DNA from: Hymenobacter lucidus
GTDB lineage: Bacteria; Bacteroidota; Bacteroidia; Cytophagales; Hymenobacteraceae
Direction: 5' to 3'
DNA length: 64,000 bases
Assembly (NCBI RefSeq): GCF_020447265.1
Contig: NZ_JAJADR010000002.1
Span: 124,001-188,000 of the forward strand
The translations under genes were made by a program, and so were the position numbers. Positions within the stretch are counted from its first letter, which is position 1; each line of letters starts with the position of its first letter. The notes under the pieces are model-generated. The model had not been told where the DNA came from. It did no database searches and saw nothing but the letters and a program-made list of their open reading frames with translations. This document shows, piece after piece, positions 24,132-33,822 of this stretch.

Positions 24132-25400
24132 CTACTCCTGGCGCGCCGCCTCGCCGGGGGTAATGCCCCGCAGCTTCTTAAATACGCGGTTAAACGTCGA
24201 TTTGGAGTTGAAGCCGGCTTCCAGGGCCACGGCCAGCAGGGTGTAGTGCCGGAAGCGTGGGTCGCGCAGGCGCTGCTCGGCTTCGCGCACCCGGTACTCA
24301 TTGATGAAGTCGTTGAAATTGAGCCCGCAGCCCGCGTTGATGACGCGCGACAACCACGAGGTGTTGGTTTGCAGCTGGCCGGCCAATTGGCCCAGGGTCA
24401 GCTCGGGTGCTAAGTAGGGCCGGGCCGTGGTCATGTGGTTCAGCAGGCGGGTGGTCCAGCGGCTCAGTTCGGCATCGGGTACCGGTAGTCTTGCCTCGGC
24501 CACTGCTGGCGCAACGCCGGGAGCCACCAGGGAAGCCGGCGCCGAAACCAACATATCAGGCGCCGCCCGTACCGGCTCAGCGGCGGTGGGTTCGGCCACG
24601 GGCTCAAAGTGCAAGCCCGCCAGGCGGTGGCCGGTGAGTAAGCCAGCAATGCTCAGGTAGTAAATCAGCAGGCCCGTAAAGAGGTAATCGTACCAGGCCT
24701 GGTAGTAGCTGAGCGGGCTAACGAAGGTGTTAATCAGGCCGAAAGTCAGCATGACGCCCGTGCCGACAAGCACCGCCACCAGCACGTTGCGCAGCCACCG
24801 AAACCGAATCTGGTCGGTGTCGGAAAAGTTGTCGTTGAGGTAATGGGCGTAGGCGCGGTATTCGCGCAGGGTGCGGCCGGCGTAGATGCCAACCGACAGG
24901 TAGCTGGCCACGTCGACGACATAGCTCAGCGGCAGCTGCTCCAGCTGGGCCGCCAATGGGCCTTTGGTACCGAAGTGAGCCGGCAAGGGCTGCCCGCGCA
25001 GGCCGTGCCACCAGAGGATGTCGTACAAAAAAACAACCAGGTGCCCGGCCAGAAACAGCAGCACCGGCGCAAAATGTCGCCAGTGCCGCCGCTCAAACCG
25101 AAACTCCTGGTTGGTCAGACTGCGGAAATAAAAGCATAGCGCCGGCCCTACCGCCAGCCAGTTGCTGAACGGGAAATAGAACATGAACGTCGAGCAGGCA
25201 TCGTGTGAGTCGTACCAGCCCGCGAAGCCCAGCATCCATTGGGCCAGCCGCAACGTGTGCAGCACCAGTAGCAGGGCCAGCCAGACATCGGCAGCCGTAC
25301 CGAGGCGGCGGCTCCGTAGCAGCAGCACCACGCTCACCACCACGCCCTGCACGAAGAACGGCAGCAGCAACCCACTGTAGGCGCTAAAGGTGAAGGGCAT
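24132..25400 (-). CDS. Membrane-embedded AraC family regulator
   Basis: In this 422-residue protein, the first 245 or so residues have about seven hydrophobic helices (GLLLPFFVQGVVVSVVLLL, WLALLLVLHTLRLAQWML, FLAGHLVVFLYDIL, VLVAVLVGTGVMLTFGLI and others). An Ala/Pro-rich linker follows, then a C-terminal AraC/XylS double helix-turn-helix (about 320-420: TLGQLAGQLQTNTSWLSRVINAGCGLNFNDFINEYRVREAEQRL and LLAVALEAGFNSKSTFNRVFKKLRGITPGEAARQE). Such 7TM-AraC proteins sense an unknown signal in the membrane. Being next to the DoxX and small-protein genes, it may control them. Confidence 0.9.
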   Translation of the reverse strand: MPFTFSAYSGLLLPFFVQGVVVSVVLLLRSRRLGTAADVWLALLLVLHTLRLAQWMLGFAGWYDSHDACSTFMFYFPFSNWLAVGPALCFYFRSLTNQEFRFERRHWRHFAPVLLFLAGHLVVFLYDILWWHGLRGQPLPAHFGTKGPLAAQLEQLPLSYVVDVASYLSVGIYAGRTLREYRAYAHYLNDNFSDTDQIRFRWLRNVLVAVLVGTGVMLTFGLINTFVSPLSYYQAWYDYLFTGLLIYYLSIAGLLTGHRLAGLHFEPVAEPTAAEPVRAAPDMLVSAPASLVAPGVAPAVAEARLPVPDAELSRWTTRLLNHMTTARPYLAPELTLGQLAGQLQTNTSWLSRVINAGCGLNFNDFINEYRVREAEQRLRDPRFRHYTLLAVALEAGFNSKSTFNRVFKKLRGITPGEAARQE

Positions 25401-25410
25401 GGGTTATTTT

Positions 25411-25511
25411 TTAGTTGTCCGTTGTTAGTTGTTCGTTGCCAGGATTTTAAGTCACGCGAGAAAGGTAGTGGCATCAACCCGAACAACTGACAACTAACAA
25501 CGGACAATTAA
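25411..25511. repeat. Low-complexity hairpin between DAHP synthase and AraC genes
   Basis: The arms 25411-25438 and 25484-25511 match at about 24 of 28 positions and are made of GTTGTTAGTTGTC(CG) words. The right arm ends 2 bp before the stop codon of the DAHP synthase gene (25514), and the left arm begins about 10 bp before the AraC gene's start. It could be a weak terminator or transcript-stabilising stem between same-strand genes. Confidence 0.7.
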
Positions 25512-25513
25512 CC

Positions 25514-26527
25514 CTACTCCAGTTCCTGGCGCAGGGCGTACACTTTGCGCAGGTTTTTAATCAGCCGGGCCGATTCGGTGAAGTTGAGCGTCTGTTGCCC
25601 GTCGGAGGCGGCTTCTTCAGGCTTCTCGTGGGCCTCGTAGATGATGCCGTCGGCCCCGGCCATGACGCCGGCCAGCGCCATGGGCGCCACGTACTCCCGG
25701 ATGCCAATGCCGTGCGACGGATCAACTACCACGGGCAGGTGGGTTTTTTCCTTGAGAATGGGCACTGCATTAAGGTCCAGGGTATTACGCGAGGCCGTTT
25801 CGAAGGTACGGATGCCCCTTTCGCAGAGAATCAGCTTTTCATTGCCTCCCGAAAACACGTACTCAGCCGACGAAAGCAGCTCCTCAATGGTGCCCGAAAT
25901 GCCGCGCTTGATCATCACCGGCTTGTCCACGCCACCCAGCGCGTCGAGCAGGTTGAAGTTCTGGGTGTTGCGGGCCCCCACCTGGAACACGTCCACGTAG
26001 TCGTGCATCTCCTCCACCTGCGACACCTGCATTACCTCGGTCACGATTTTGATGCCGTGGGCGCGGGCCATCTGGTGAAACAGCTTTAGGCCATCCATGC
26101 CCAGGCCCCGGAACGAGTAGGGCGACGAGCGGGGCTTGAACACCCCGCCGCGCATCAGGCGCACGTCGTTTTCCACGAGGTGCTGCATGATTTTCTCCAT
26201 CTGGGCCTCACTCTCAATGCTGCACGGCCCAGCCGCAATGCTCAACGAGCCTTCCCCAATACGAACTCCGTCGCCGAGGTCGAGGACGGTGGGGCGCACA
26301 CGCCACTTGCGGCTCACCAGCTTATAGTCGTCCGACACGCGGTGAATGTCCAAAATGCCGGGCAACTGGCCCAGGGTGCGCAGGTCCACTTCGGCCTTGC
26401 CGGTGCCCACCAGGTAGCTGGCGCGCTGGGTATCGACTTCGGTTACTTTGAATTTAGCGTCTTGGACGCGGGCAATGATGTCGGCCTTTTGCTCGGCCGA
26501 AATGTTCTTTTCGAGTTGAATGATCAT
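25514..26527 (-). CDS. aroF: 3-deoxy-7-phosphoheptulonate (DAHP) synthase
   Basis: This 337-residue enzyme condenses phosphoenolpyruvate and erythrose 4-phosphate, the first step of the shikimate pathway. It has an N-terminal ACT/FDD-like domain (about 1-70: MIIQLEKNISAEQKADIIARV) before the class I-beta barrel, which contains AGPCSIESEAQM, RGGVFKPRSSPYSFRGLG, EVMQVSQVEEM, MIKRGISGTIEE and VVVDPSHGIGIREYV. The N-terminal domain suggests feedback control. It is the last gene of the trp cluster, about 60 bp after trpA, which links supply of chorismate to Trp synthesis. Confidence 0.92.
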   Translation of the reverse strand: MIIQLEKNISAEQKADIIARVQDAKFKVTEVDTQRASYLVGTGKAEVDLRTLGQLPGILDIHRVSDDYKLVSRKWRVRPTVLDLGDGVRIGEGSLSIAAGPCSIESEAQMEKIMQHLVENDVRLMRGGVFKPRSSPYSFRGLGMDGLKLFHQMARAHGIKIVTEVMQVSQVEEMHDYVDVFQVGARNTQNFNLLDALGGVDKPVMIKRGISGTIEELLSSAEYVFSGGNEKLILCERGIRTFETASRNTLDLNAVPILKEKTHLPVVVDPSHGIGIREYVAPMALAGVMAGADGIIYEAHEKPEEAASDGQQTLNFTESARLIKNLRKVYALRQELE

Positions 26528-26590
26528 GCGGTGGGAGTTATTTCTATCCTGTTATCCTGAGCGCAGCGAAAGATGCCAGACAGGGAAAAA

Positions 26591-27373
26591 TCAGTTGAGA
26601 ATGGAGGCTACAAAGCGTTTGGCGGCGGCCGGCGCATCGGGCGCGTCTTCCAGCGCCCGGATAAACGCTGAGCCGATAATGGCGCCATGCGCGTGGGAGG
26701 CGGCATGTTGGAAGGAGCTTTTGTCGCCGATACCAAAGCCGATGAGGCGGGGGTTACGCAGGTTCATGGCGGCAATTCGCTCAAAGTAGGCTTCCTGCAC
26801 ACCCTCGGCCTGGGTGTTGGCCCCGCCCGTAGTGCCCGGCCCCGATACCAGGTACAGAAAAGCGTCGGTAAGCGTATCCATGTGACGGATGCGGGCCGGC
26901 GCGGTCTGGGGCGTTATCAGGAATACGGGCTGCAGGCCGTACTTTTTGAAAATGGGCTGGTATTGCTCCTCGTACTCTACCAGCGGCAGGTCGGGTAGAA
27001 TCAGGCCATCGACGCCGGCTTCGGCGGCGGCCTGGCAGAACTTCTCCATGCCAAACTGCATGATTGGATTCAGGTAGCCCATCAGCAGCAGCGGCGTATC
27101 GGGTACTTTCGTGCGGATTTCCCGGAGTTGTTCAAACAGCACGTAGAGGCTCATGCCATTGGCCAGCGCCACCGAGCTGCTCTGCTGAATCACGGGGCCA
27201 TCGGCCAAAGGGTCGGAAAACGGCATCCCGATTTCAATCAGGTCGGCGCCGGCTTCGGTGAGGGCTTCAATCAGCGGCACGGTGTCGTGCAGGCTGGGGT
27301 AGCCGGCCGTGAAGTACACGTTGAGCAGGTTCTGGCCTTTGCGCGCAAAGGCCTGCTGGATGCGGTTTTGCAT
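26591..27373 (-). CDS. trpA: Tryptophan synthase alpha subunit
   Basis: This 260-residue TIM-barrel enzyme cleaves indole-3-glycerol phosphate to indole and glyceraldehyde 3-phosphate, passing indole to TrpB. Motifs are YFTAGYPSLHD, LIEIGMPFSDPLADGPVIQ (catalytic Glu and the substrate loop), DGLILPDLPLVEYEE (catalytic Asp) and FLYLVSGPGTTGG, GFGIGDKSS near the end. It starts one base after the trpB stop region (27375), consistent with tight coupling. The length is normal. Confidence 0.96.
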   Translation of the reverse strand: MQNRIQQAFARKGQNLLNVYFTAGYPSLHDTVPLIEALTEAGADLIEIGMPFSDPLADGPVIQQSSSVALANGMSLYVLFEQLREIRTKVPDTPLLLMGYLNPIMQFGMEKFCQAAAEAGVDGLILPDLPLVEYEEQYQPIFKKYGLQPVFLITPQTAPARIRHMDTLTDAFLYLVSGPGTTGGANTQAEGVQEAYFERIAAMNLRNPRLIGFGIGDKSSFQHAASHAHGAIIGSAFIRALEDAPDAPAAAKRFVASILN

Positions 27374-27374
27374 A

Positions 27375-28583
<1,209 letters not shown>

Positions 28584-28609
28584 GCAGGTTTATGCGGTGA
28601 TAGTACAGT

Positions 28610-29278
28610 TCAGGAACGCAGCCGGGCCAGCATTTGGGCCAGCTTAGGGGCGTCTTTCAGACCGGGTGTGGTTTCAAAGCCGCTGTTCAGATCCACGGCG
28701 TAGAGGCCGGGCAAGTGCAGCGTCTTCAGAGTTTGGGCGTGCTGCTCGCCCAGGCCGCCAGCCAGGAAATAGGGCGTGGGCAGTGGGTAGTCGCGCAGCA
28801 GCTGCCAGTCGAAGGTGGTACCGTTGCCGCCGGGCTGCTCGCCTTTTGTGTCGAAGAGAAAGAAGGCGCAGTAAGGCACGTAAGGGGTCAGCGTATCGAA
28901 ATCAAAGGCCGAATCCAACGCAAAGGCCTTGATAACCCGAATGCCCGCCGCCTGTAGCTCGGCGCACTGCTGCGGGGTTTCGTGGCCGTGCAGCTGCACC
29001 AGCTCGAAGCCGAACCGCACTACCTGCTCTTTGATAACGGCTGTGGTTTCGTTCACGAACACGCCCACTTTCCGGCAGCCGGCAGGCAGGCGTTGCAGCA
29101 GCGCAGCATCCAGCCCATCAGCCACAAACCGCTTCGATTTTGGGTAAAAGATGAAACCCAGAAAATCCGGCTGCAGCGCTGCCACCGCCGCAATATTGGC
29201 TGGTTCCCGCATCCCGCACACCTTTATAAAGAGTGGGGCGGCAGGCTTGCGGGAAGAATTGGGCGCGGGCGTGGTCAT
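28610..29278 (-). CDS. trpF: Phosphoribosylanthranilate isomerase
   Basis: This 222-residue TIM-barrel enzyme converts phosphoribosylanthranilate to the carboxyphenylamino-deoxyribulose phosphate. It shows IKVCGMREPANIAAVAAL (catalytic Cys), LGFIFYPKSKRFV, KVGVFVNE, VQLHGHETPQQCAEL, LFDTKG (catalytic Asp), FLAGGLGEQHAQTL and YAVDLNSGFETTPGLKD. About 18 extra residues precede the conserved core (PAPNSSRKPAAP). It lies 11 bp downstream of trpC. Confidence 0.95.
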   Translation of the reverse strand: MTTPAPNSSRKPAAPLFIKVCGMREPANIAAVAALQPDFLGFIFYPKSKRFVADGLDAALLQRLPAGCRKVGVFVNETTAVIKEQVVRFGFELVQLHGHETPQQCAELQAAGIRVIKAFALDSAFDFDTLTPYVPYCAFFLFDTKGEQPGGNGTTFDWQLLRDYPLPTPYFLAGGLGEQHAQTLKTLHLPGLYAVDLNSGFETTPGLKDAPKLAQMLARLRS

Positions 29279-29289
29279 TGCGCAAGGAT

Positions 29290-30123
29290 TTAAATCAGCG
29301 TAATCGGCTCGGTGGCGTGCAGCTCCTGCACCAGGCTGTAGCAGGCTTTTTCGGGCCGGCCGCTGCGCATAAAGGCCTCGCCGATGAGGAAGCCCCGGTA
29401 ACCCACAGCCCGTAGCGCCCCAATGTCGGCAGCCGAGGTCAGGCCGCTTTCCGTCACTTTCACGAACTCCGCTGGAATCTGTTCGGCCAACTGTTTCGAG
29501 GTTTCCAGGCTCACGCTGAAATCGTGCAGGTTGCGGTTGTTCACGCCCACCAGGTTCACCGCGTCAGGGTGCAGCGTGCGGGTCAGCTCCTCGGCGTTGT
29601 GTACTTCGAGCAGCACTTCCAGGCCCAGACTGCGGGCCAGTTGGCCGAAGCGCAATACTTCCTCGGCCGTCAGCACGGCCGCAATCAGCAGCACGGCGTC
29701 GGCCCCGATGCTTTTGGCTTCCAGAATCTGGTACTCGTCCACCACAAAGTCTTTACGCAGAATGGGGCAGTAGTTGAAGCGCCGGGCAATGGTCAGGTCC
29801 TCGTTCTTGCCGCCGAAAAACTCCGCGTCTGTCAGCACCGATAAGGCCGAGGCCCCGGCCTGCATGTAGCCCAGCGTGGTGCGCTCCACCGGCGCGTGCT
29901 GGTTGATCCAGCCTTGGCTCGGCGACTTGCGCTTAAACTCAGCGATGATGCCGCTCAAGTCGTCGCGCAGCAGGTATTTGCGCAGCGACAGGGGCTGGTT
30001 ATGGAAATACAGGCTGCGCTCGAGCAGCTTGGCGGGCACCAGGCTCTGGCGCTCGGCTACCTCGCGGCGCTTGTGGGCCACAATTTTGTCGAGAATGGTG
30101 CCGGTTGTGGGGGAAGTACTCAT
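29290..30123 (-). CDS. trpC: Indole-3-glycerol phosphate synthase
   Basis: This 277-residue enzyme closes the indole ring. Characteristic segments are ILDKIVAHKRREVAERQ, IIAEFKRKSPSQGWI (substrate-binding Lys and Ser), ALSVLTDAEFFGGKNEDL, PILRKDFVVDEYQI (catalytic Lys), DAVLLIAAVL, LLEVHNAEEL, VGVNNRNLHDF and VTESGL...FLIGEAFMRS. It is a monofunctional TrpC (TrpF is separate). About 155 bp separate it from trpD, the largest gap inside this operon. Confidence 0.96.
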   Translation of the reverse strand: MSTSPTTGTILDKIVAHKRREVAERQSLVPAKLLERSLYFHNQPLSLRKYLLRDDLSGIIAEFKRKSPSQGWINQHAPVERTTLGYMQAGASALSVLTDAEFFGGKNEDLTIARRFNYCPILRKDFVVDEYQILEAKSIGADAVLLIAAVLTAEEVLRFGQLARSLGLEVLLEVHNAEELTRTLHPDAVNLVGVNNRNLHDFSVSLETSKQLAEQIPAEFVKVTESGLTSAADIGALRAVGYRGFLIGEAFMRSGRPEKACYSLVQELHATEPITLI

Positions 30124-30280
30124 ATAGAGAAGGAGTGCCGGGGCTTAGCCGGCCAAAGTTGAAGCGAGAGAAAGTAGAACCGTTGAGTTGGCAAAAAGGC
30201 CCTCAGCGGCAGTATTTTAAGCGAAGGAGTGCGCCGTTGAAGTGTAGGGAATAGCTTTTGACCCCTCGAAAAGCTATTCC

Positions 30281-31270
30281 CTATTTCCCCAGCAGCTTAC
30301 CAAAGGCCTGCCGCGCCCGGCCCGAATCGAGCGACTCGCGGGCTTCGGCCAGGGCCTCGGCAAAAGTCAGCGCGGGCTGCACGCATTGCAGGCCCAGGGC
30401 GGCGTTGGCCGTTACCACGTCGCGCTGGGCGGCGGTGGCGCGGCCCTCCAGCACGCCCAGAAACAGCGCCGCCGACTCGACCACGGTGCTTCCGCCAGCC
30501 AGCTCGGTGGGCGCGTAGGTGGTTAGGCCAATATCCTCGGCGGTGAAAAACTCCTCACCCCGCGCCGAAGTAACCTTGGCCGCACCGGTTAAGCTCAACT
30601 CATCGTAGCCATCCAAGGCGTGCACCACGGCATAGCGGGTGTTGGTTTGCTGAAACAGATAGTTGTAGAGGCGCAACAGCTCCAGGCTAAACACGCCGGC
30701 CAGCTGGGCGTTGGGCCGCGCGGGATTTACCAATGGCCCCAGAATATTGAAAAAGGTGCGTACGCCTAGCTCGCGCCGCACCGGCCCGGCGTGGCGCATA
30801 GCCGGGTGAAACGCTGGCGCGTGCAGAAAGCAGATGTTGGCCTCATCCAGCTGCCGCCGTAGGGTATCCGACGACGCCTCGAAGTCGTAGCCGAAATGAG
30901 CCAGGATGTTGGACGAACCGCAGATGCTCGACACGCCGATGTTGCCGTGCTTGGCCACCTTATAGCCGGCCCCGGCCACCACGAAGCAAGCCAGCGTGGA
31001 GATATTGAAGGTGTCTTTGCCGTCGCCCCCGGTGCCCACAATGTCGAGCACTTCGCGGGTGCCCAGCTGCGGGTCGCGGCAGAGGTCGAGCAGCGCGTCG
31101 CGGAAGCCGGCCAGCTCGGGTACTGTAATGGGCCGCATTCGGTACACCGACATGAAAGCCGCCGTTTCGGCCGGGTTGGCCGCCCCCTGCCCCAGCTGCG
31201 ACAAGGCCTCGTGGGCTTCGGCGTGGGTTAGGGTCTGCTGCTCGAAAAGGGTGGTGAGAAACTTTTTCAA
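30281..31270 (-). CDS. trpD: Anthranilate phosphoribosyltransferase
   Basis: This 329-residue enzyme transfers phosphoribosyl to anthranilate. Motifs are DIVGTGGDGKDTFNISTLACFVVAGAG (PRPP-binding loop), VAKHGNIGVSSICGSSN, a DE pair in YDELSLTGAAKV and LGPLVNPARPNAQLAGVF. The C-terminal helices end with an Arg/Ala-rich tail. It follows trpG after about 77 bp. Confidence 0.95.
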   Translation of the reverse strand: MKKFLTTLFEQQTLTHAEAHEALSQLGQGAANPAETAAFMSVYRMRPITVPELAGFRDALLDLCRDPQLGTREVLDIVGTGGDGKDTFNISTLACFVVAGAGYKVAKHGNIGVSSICGSSNILAHFGYDFEASSDTLRRQLDEANICFLHAPAFHPAMRHAGPVRRELGVRTFFNILGPLVNPARPNAQLAGVFSLELLRLYNYLFQQTNTRYAVVHALDGYDELSLTGAAKVTSARGEEFFTAEDIGLTTYAPTELAGGSTVVESAALFLGVLEGRATAAQRDVVTANAALGLQCVQPALTFAEALAEARESLDSGRARQAFGKLLGK

Positions 31271-31347
31271 CGGAAGGAATTTGAGAGGGAATACCAGTCC
31301 CCTCCTTTGTTCAAGCAGGGGAATTGTTGTGCTGGATTATCGTGCTG

Positions 31348-31923
31348 CTACTCGCCTTGGAGCCAGTTGCGCAGCATCTGGTGGCCGTGCTCGGTCAGAA
31401 TGGATTCGGGGTGGAACTGCACGCCGCGCACGTCGTACTCCCGGTGCCGAAAGGCCAGAATCTGGCCGTTCAGGTCGCGTGCAGTTACTTCCAGCGCCTC
31501 CGGGAAGCCTTCGGGCGTCACGACCCAGGAGTGGTAGCGGCCGACTTTAAACCGCGCGGGCAGGCCTTGGAACAGCCGGTCGTCGCCGGCCACGATGTCG
31601 GCGTCGGTGGCAATGCCATGCAGCACGGCCGGCAGGTTGTAGAGCTGCCCGCCAAACGACTCGGCAATGCCTTGGTGGCCCAGGCACACGCCCAGCATGC
31701 GCTTGGTAGGCGCGTAGCGCCGAATCACCGCGGGCATCAGCCCGGCCTCCGAGGGCACGCCCGGCCCCGGCGACAACAGGATGGCATCGTACTGCTCAAT
31801 GTCGTCGAGGGCGATTTTGTCGTTGCGCACCACTGTAGTGCTGGCTCCGTAACCCAGCTCGCGCAGCACCTGCACGAGGTTGTAGGTGAAGGAATCGTAA
31901 TTATCGAGAACCAGGATTTTCAT
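31348..31923 (-). CDS. trpG: Anthranilate synthase component II (glutamine amidotransferase)
   Basis: This 191-residue class I amidotransferase supplies ammonia to TrpE. It begins MKILVLDNYDSFTYNLVQVL; the nucleophile Cys is in GVCLGHQGIAESFGG and the His-Glu pair in VQFHPES. It follows trpE after about 75 bp. The intergenic gap contains a short dyad (GTCATGTC near 31938 with GACATGAC near 31976). It could also serve aminodeoxychorismate synthase (PabA), as in many bacteria with a single copy. Confidence 0.95.
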   Translation of the reverse strand: MKILVLDNYDSFTYNLVQVLRELGYGASTTVVRNDKIALDDIEQYDAILLSPGPGVPSEAGLMPAVIRRYAPTKRMLGVCLGHQGIAESFGGQLYNLPAVLHGIATDADIVAGDDRLFQGLPARFKVGRYHSWVVTPEGFPEALEVTARDLNGQILAFRHREYDVRGVQFHPESILTEHGHQMLRNWLQGE

Positions 31924-31998
31924 GGTTGTTTTTCTTGGGTCATGTCTCTTCTCTGCTTGAAGCGCAGCATGTTCGACATGACGTTCTGTTTAACTCTA

Positions 31999-33438
31999 TT
32001 AAACCGCCGCCGTGAGCTTCTCGCCTACTGCTTCGGCGGCTTCCAGGGCTTTGCGCAGCGCGGCCAGCTTGTGGTGCACCTCGTTCAGTTCGGAGTTGAT
32101 GTCGGAAGCGGCTACCACGCCGGCCCCAGCCTGGTAGTAGAGCTGGTTGCCGGTGCTCAGAAACGAGCGGATCATGATGGCGTGGTTGAAGTCGCCGTTG
32201 AAGCCCAGGTGGCCGAGGCAGCCGCCGTAGTAGCCGCGCCCGGTGGGCTCGAGCTGGTCGATGAGCTGCATGGCCCGGTGCTTGGGCGCGCCCGAGAGCG
32301 TACCGGCCGGAAATGTATCGGCTACTACCTGCAGCGAAGCTGCCTCGGGAGCCAGCGTGGCGTTTACCTCACTCACAAGGTGAATGACGTGGGAATAGAA
32401 CTGGATTTCGCGGAAGGTTTTCACCCGCACGTTGTCGCCGTGGCGGGCTAGGTCGTTGCGGGCCAGGTCAACCAGCATCACGTGCTCGGCGTTTTCTTTG
32501 GGGTCGGCGGCCAGCTGCTGAGCCAGTTCGGCGTCCTGGGCATCGTGGCCGGTGCGCCGGAAGGTGCCGGCAATGGGGAACAGGCTGGCCTCGCGCCCCT
32601 TAATGAGCAACTGGGTTTCGGGCGAGGAGCCGAAGATTTTGAAGCTGCCGTAGTCGAAATAGAACAGGTACGGCGACGGATTGACCGAGCGCAGCGCCCG
32701 GTACACGTTGAACTCGTCGCCCACAAACCCCTGCTGGAAGCGGCGCGACAGCACGATCTGGAATACGTCGCCGCGGCGGCAGTGCTGCTGCCCGGCCGCC
32801 AAGCGGGTCAGGAATTCGGCGTCGGTCTGGTTGGTTTGTTCCTCGCCTACCAGCCCAAAGCCAAACTCGGGCAAGCTCGGATTCCGGATCAGGTTTACCA
32901 GCTTACTCAGCCCGGCGTGGTCGGTGGGCTCGTCGGCCAACGTGTGCTCAAATACGAACAGCTCGTTGCGGAAGTGGTTGATGGCAATAACGTAGCGGTA
33001 GGTGCCGTAGATGATATCCGGAATCTGGCCCGCCGCCACCTTTTCGGCGTTTAGCGTGAGGTCTTCGAAATACTGCACGCCCTCGTAGCCGATGTAGCCA
33101 AACAAGCCGCCAGTGATGAAGTCGAACTCCGATTTCTCGGCCTTAAACGAGTCAGCAAACTCCTGGAGGCGCGTGAGGGCCAGGCGGGGCGCGGCCAGGG
33201 TTTCGGTGGTTATGGTACCGTCGGTCAGGGTCTGGCGCAGCTCGCCCCGGCTCACCTCGAAGCGGGCTAGCGGCTCGAAGGCCAGGTAGCTAAAGGCGTT
33301 TTGCTGGCCGTGGTAGTCGGAGCTTTCCAGCAGCAGGCAGTTGGTGTACTGGTCGCGCAGGCGCAGATACAGGCCCACGGGCGTCACGGTATCGGCGAGC
33401 AGGCGCACGTGGCGGGTTTTGAGGGAAACGGAGTTCAT
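31999..33438 (-). CDS. trpE: Anthranilate synthase component I
   Basis: This 479-residue enzyme converts chorismate to anthranilate with TrpG. The N-terminal LLLESSDY motif is the Trp-binding feedback site. The chorismate-binding part has QIVLSRRFQQGF, SPETQLLIKGREASLFPIAGTFRRTG, MLVDLARNDLARHG and FPAGTLSGAPKHRAMQLI, GRGYYGGCLGHLG. It is the first structural gene of the operon, behind a leader peptide and attenuator, so it should be controlled both by Trp-tRNA supply and by feedback. The length is slightly short of E. coli TrpE, mostly at the N-terminus. Confidence 0.96.
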   Translation of the reverse strand: MNSVSLKTRHVRLLADTVTPVGLYLRLRDQYTNCLLLESSDYHGQQNAFSYLAFEPLARFEVSRGELRQTLTDGTITTETLAAPRLALTRLQEFADSFKAEKSEFDFITGGLFGYIGYEGVQYFEDLTLNAEKVAAGQIPDIIYGTYRYVIAINHFRNELFVFEHTLADEPTDHAGLSKLVNLIRNPSLPEFGFGLVGEEQTNQTDAEFLTRLAAGQQHCRRGDVFQIVLSRRFQQGFVGDEFNVYRALRSVNPSPYLFYFDYGSFKIFGSSPETQLLIKGREASLFPIAGTFRRTGHDAQDAELAQQLAADPKENAEHVMLVDLARNDLARHGDNVRVKTFREIQFYSHVIHLVSEVNATLAPEAASLQVVADTFPAGTLSGAPKHRAMQLIDQLEPTGRGYYGGCLGHLGFNGDFNHAIMIRSFLSTGNQLYYQAGAGVVAASDINSELNEVHHKLAALRKALEAAEAVGEKLTAAV

Positions 33439-33507
33439 CGGCGGGGCCGCGGACGGCGGGTTGAAGTTGAGCGGTGAAAAAGCGGCAAAACCGACCCGGG
33501 CGAAAAC

Positions 33508-33535
33508 AAAAAAGCCCGGCGGGCGGCCGGGCTTT
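33508..33535 (-). terminator. trp operon attenuator terminator
   Basis: On the minus strand AAAGCCCGGC (33526-33535) pairs perfectly with GCCGGGCTTT (33511-33520), with a 5-nt loop, followed by a run of six T. It lies between the leader peptide and trpE, about 70 bp before the trpE start. CCGCCCGC (33519-33526), partly in the 5' arm and loop, can pair at 7 of 8 positions with GCGTGCGG at the end of the leader peptide frame (33584-33591), a possible antiterminator. Confidence 0.85.
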
Positions 33536-33580
33536 CCTTTATGTGTTTAATGCGAGGTTGCTACTGGAGTGGCTATGACC

Positions 33581-33658
33581 TTACCGCACGCACAGGTTTT
33601 CCCGTCCGGAGTTTCGGAGAGGCCACCACCATGCTTGCTGCGTTACCTGAAAGGTCAT
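33581..33658 (-). CDS. trpL: trp leader peptide with Trp-Trp-Trp
   Basis: This is a 25-codon frame starting MTFQVTQQAWWWPLRN and ending CVR then TAA. Three consecutive TGG codons (codons 10-12) upstream of a terminator and trpE are the classical arrangement of ribosome-mediated attenuation: a ribosome stalled on Trp codons lets the downstream leader fold into the antiterminator, and with enough charged tRNA the terminator forms. A longer open frame starts at 33766, but the ATG at 33656-33658 is the one downstream of the promoter proposed here. Confidence 0.8.
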   Translation of the reverse strand: MTFQVTQQAWWWPLRNSGRENLCVR

Positions 33659-33701
33659 TATCGAAGTTGTTAGTCCGGCTTGTTGTGGGGTGCTAACGCT
33701 G

Positions 33702-33732
33702 CAAAGATAGACGGGGTTTCGGGAGCGGCCAA
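33702..33732 (-). promoter_or_regulatory. trp operon promoter candidate
   Basis: The minus strand has TTGG (33729-33732), a 19-bp spacer, then TATCTTTG (33702-33709), an exact TAnnTTTG box with near-ideal spacing for the Bacteroidota primary sigma factor. Transcription would start about 7 bp downstream (near 33695), some 35 nt before the leader peptide start. Confidence 0.7.
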
Positions 33733-33822
33733 CAAGTTTCTGCTTTTTCTGCTGCCGAATCCGCAAGCGACAACCACCAAACCCACGAACTTTGCAGTAA
33801 ATTAGCCAATTCTTTGTCAGTC

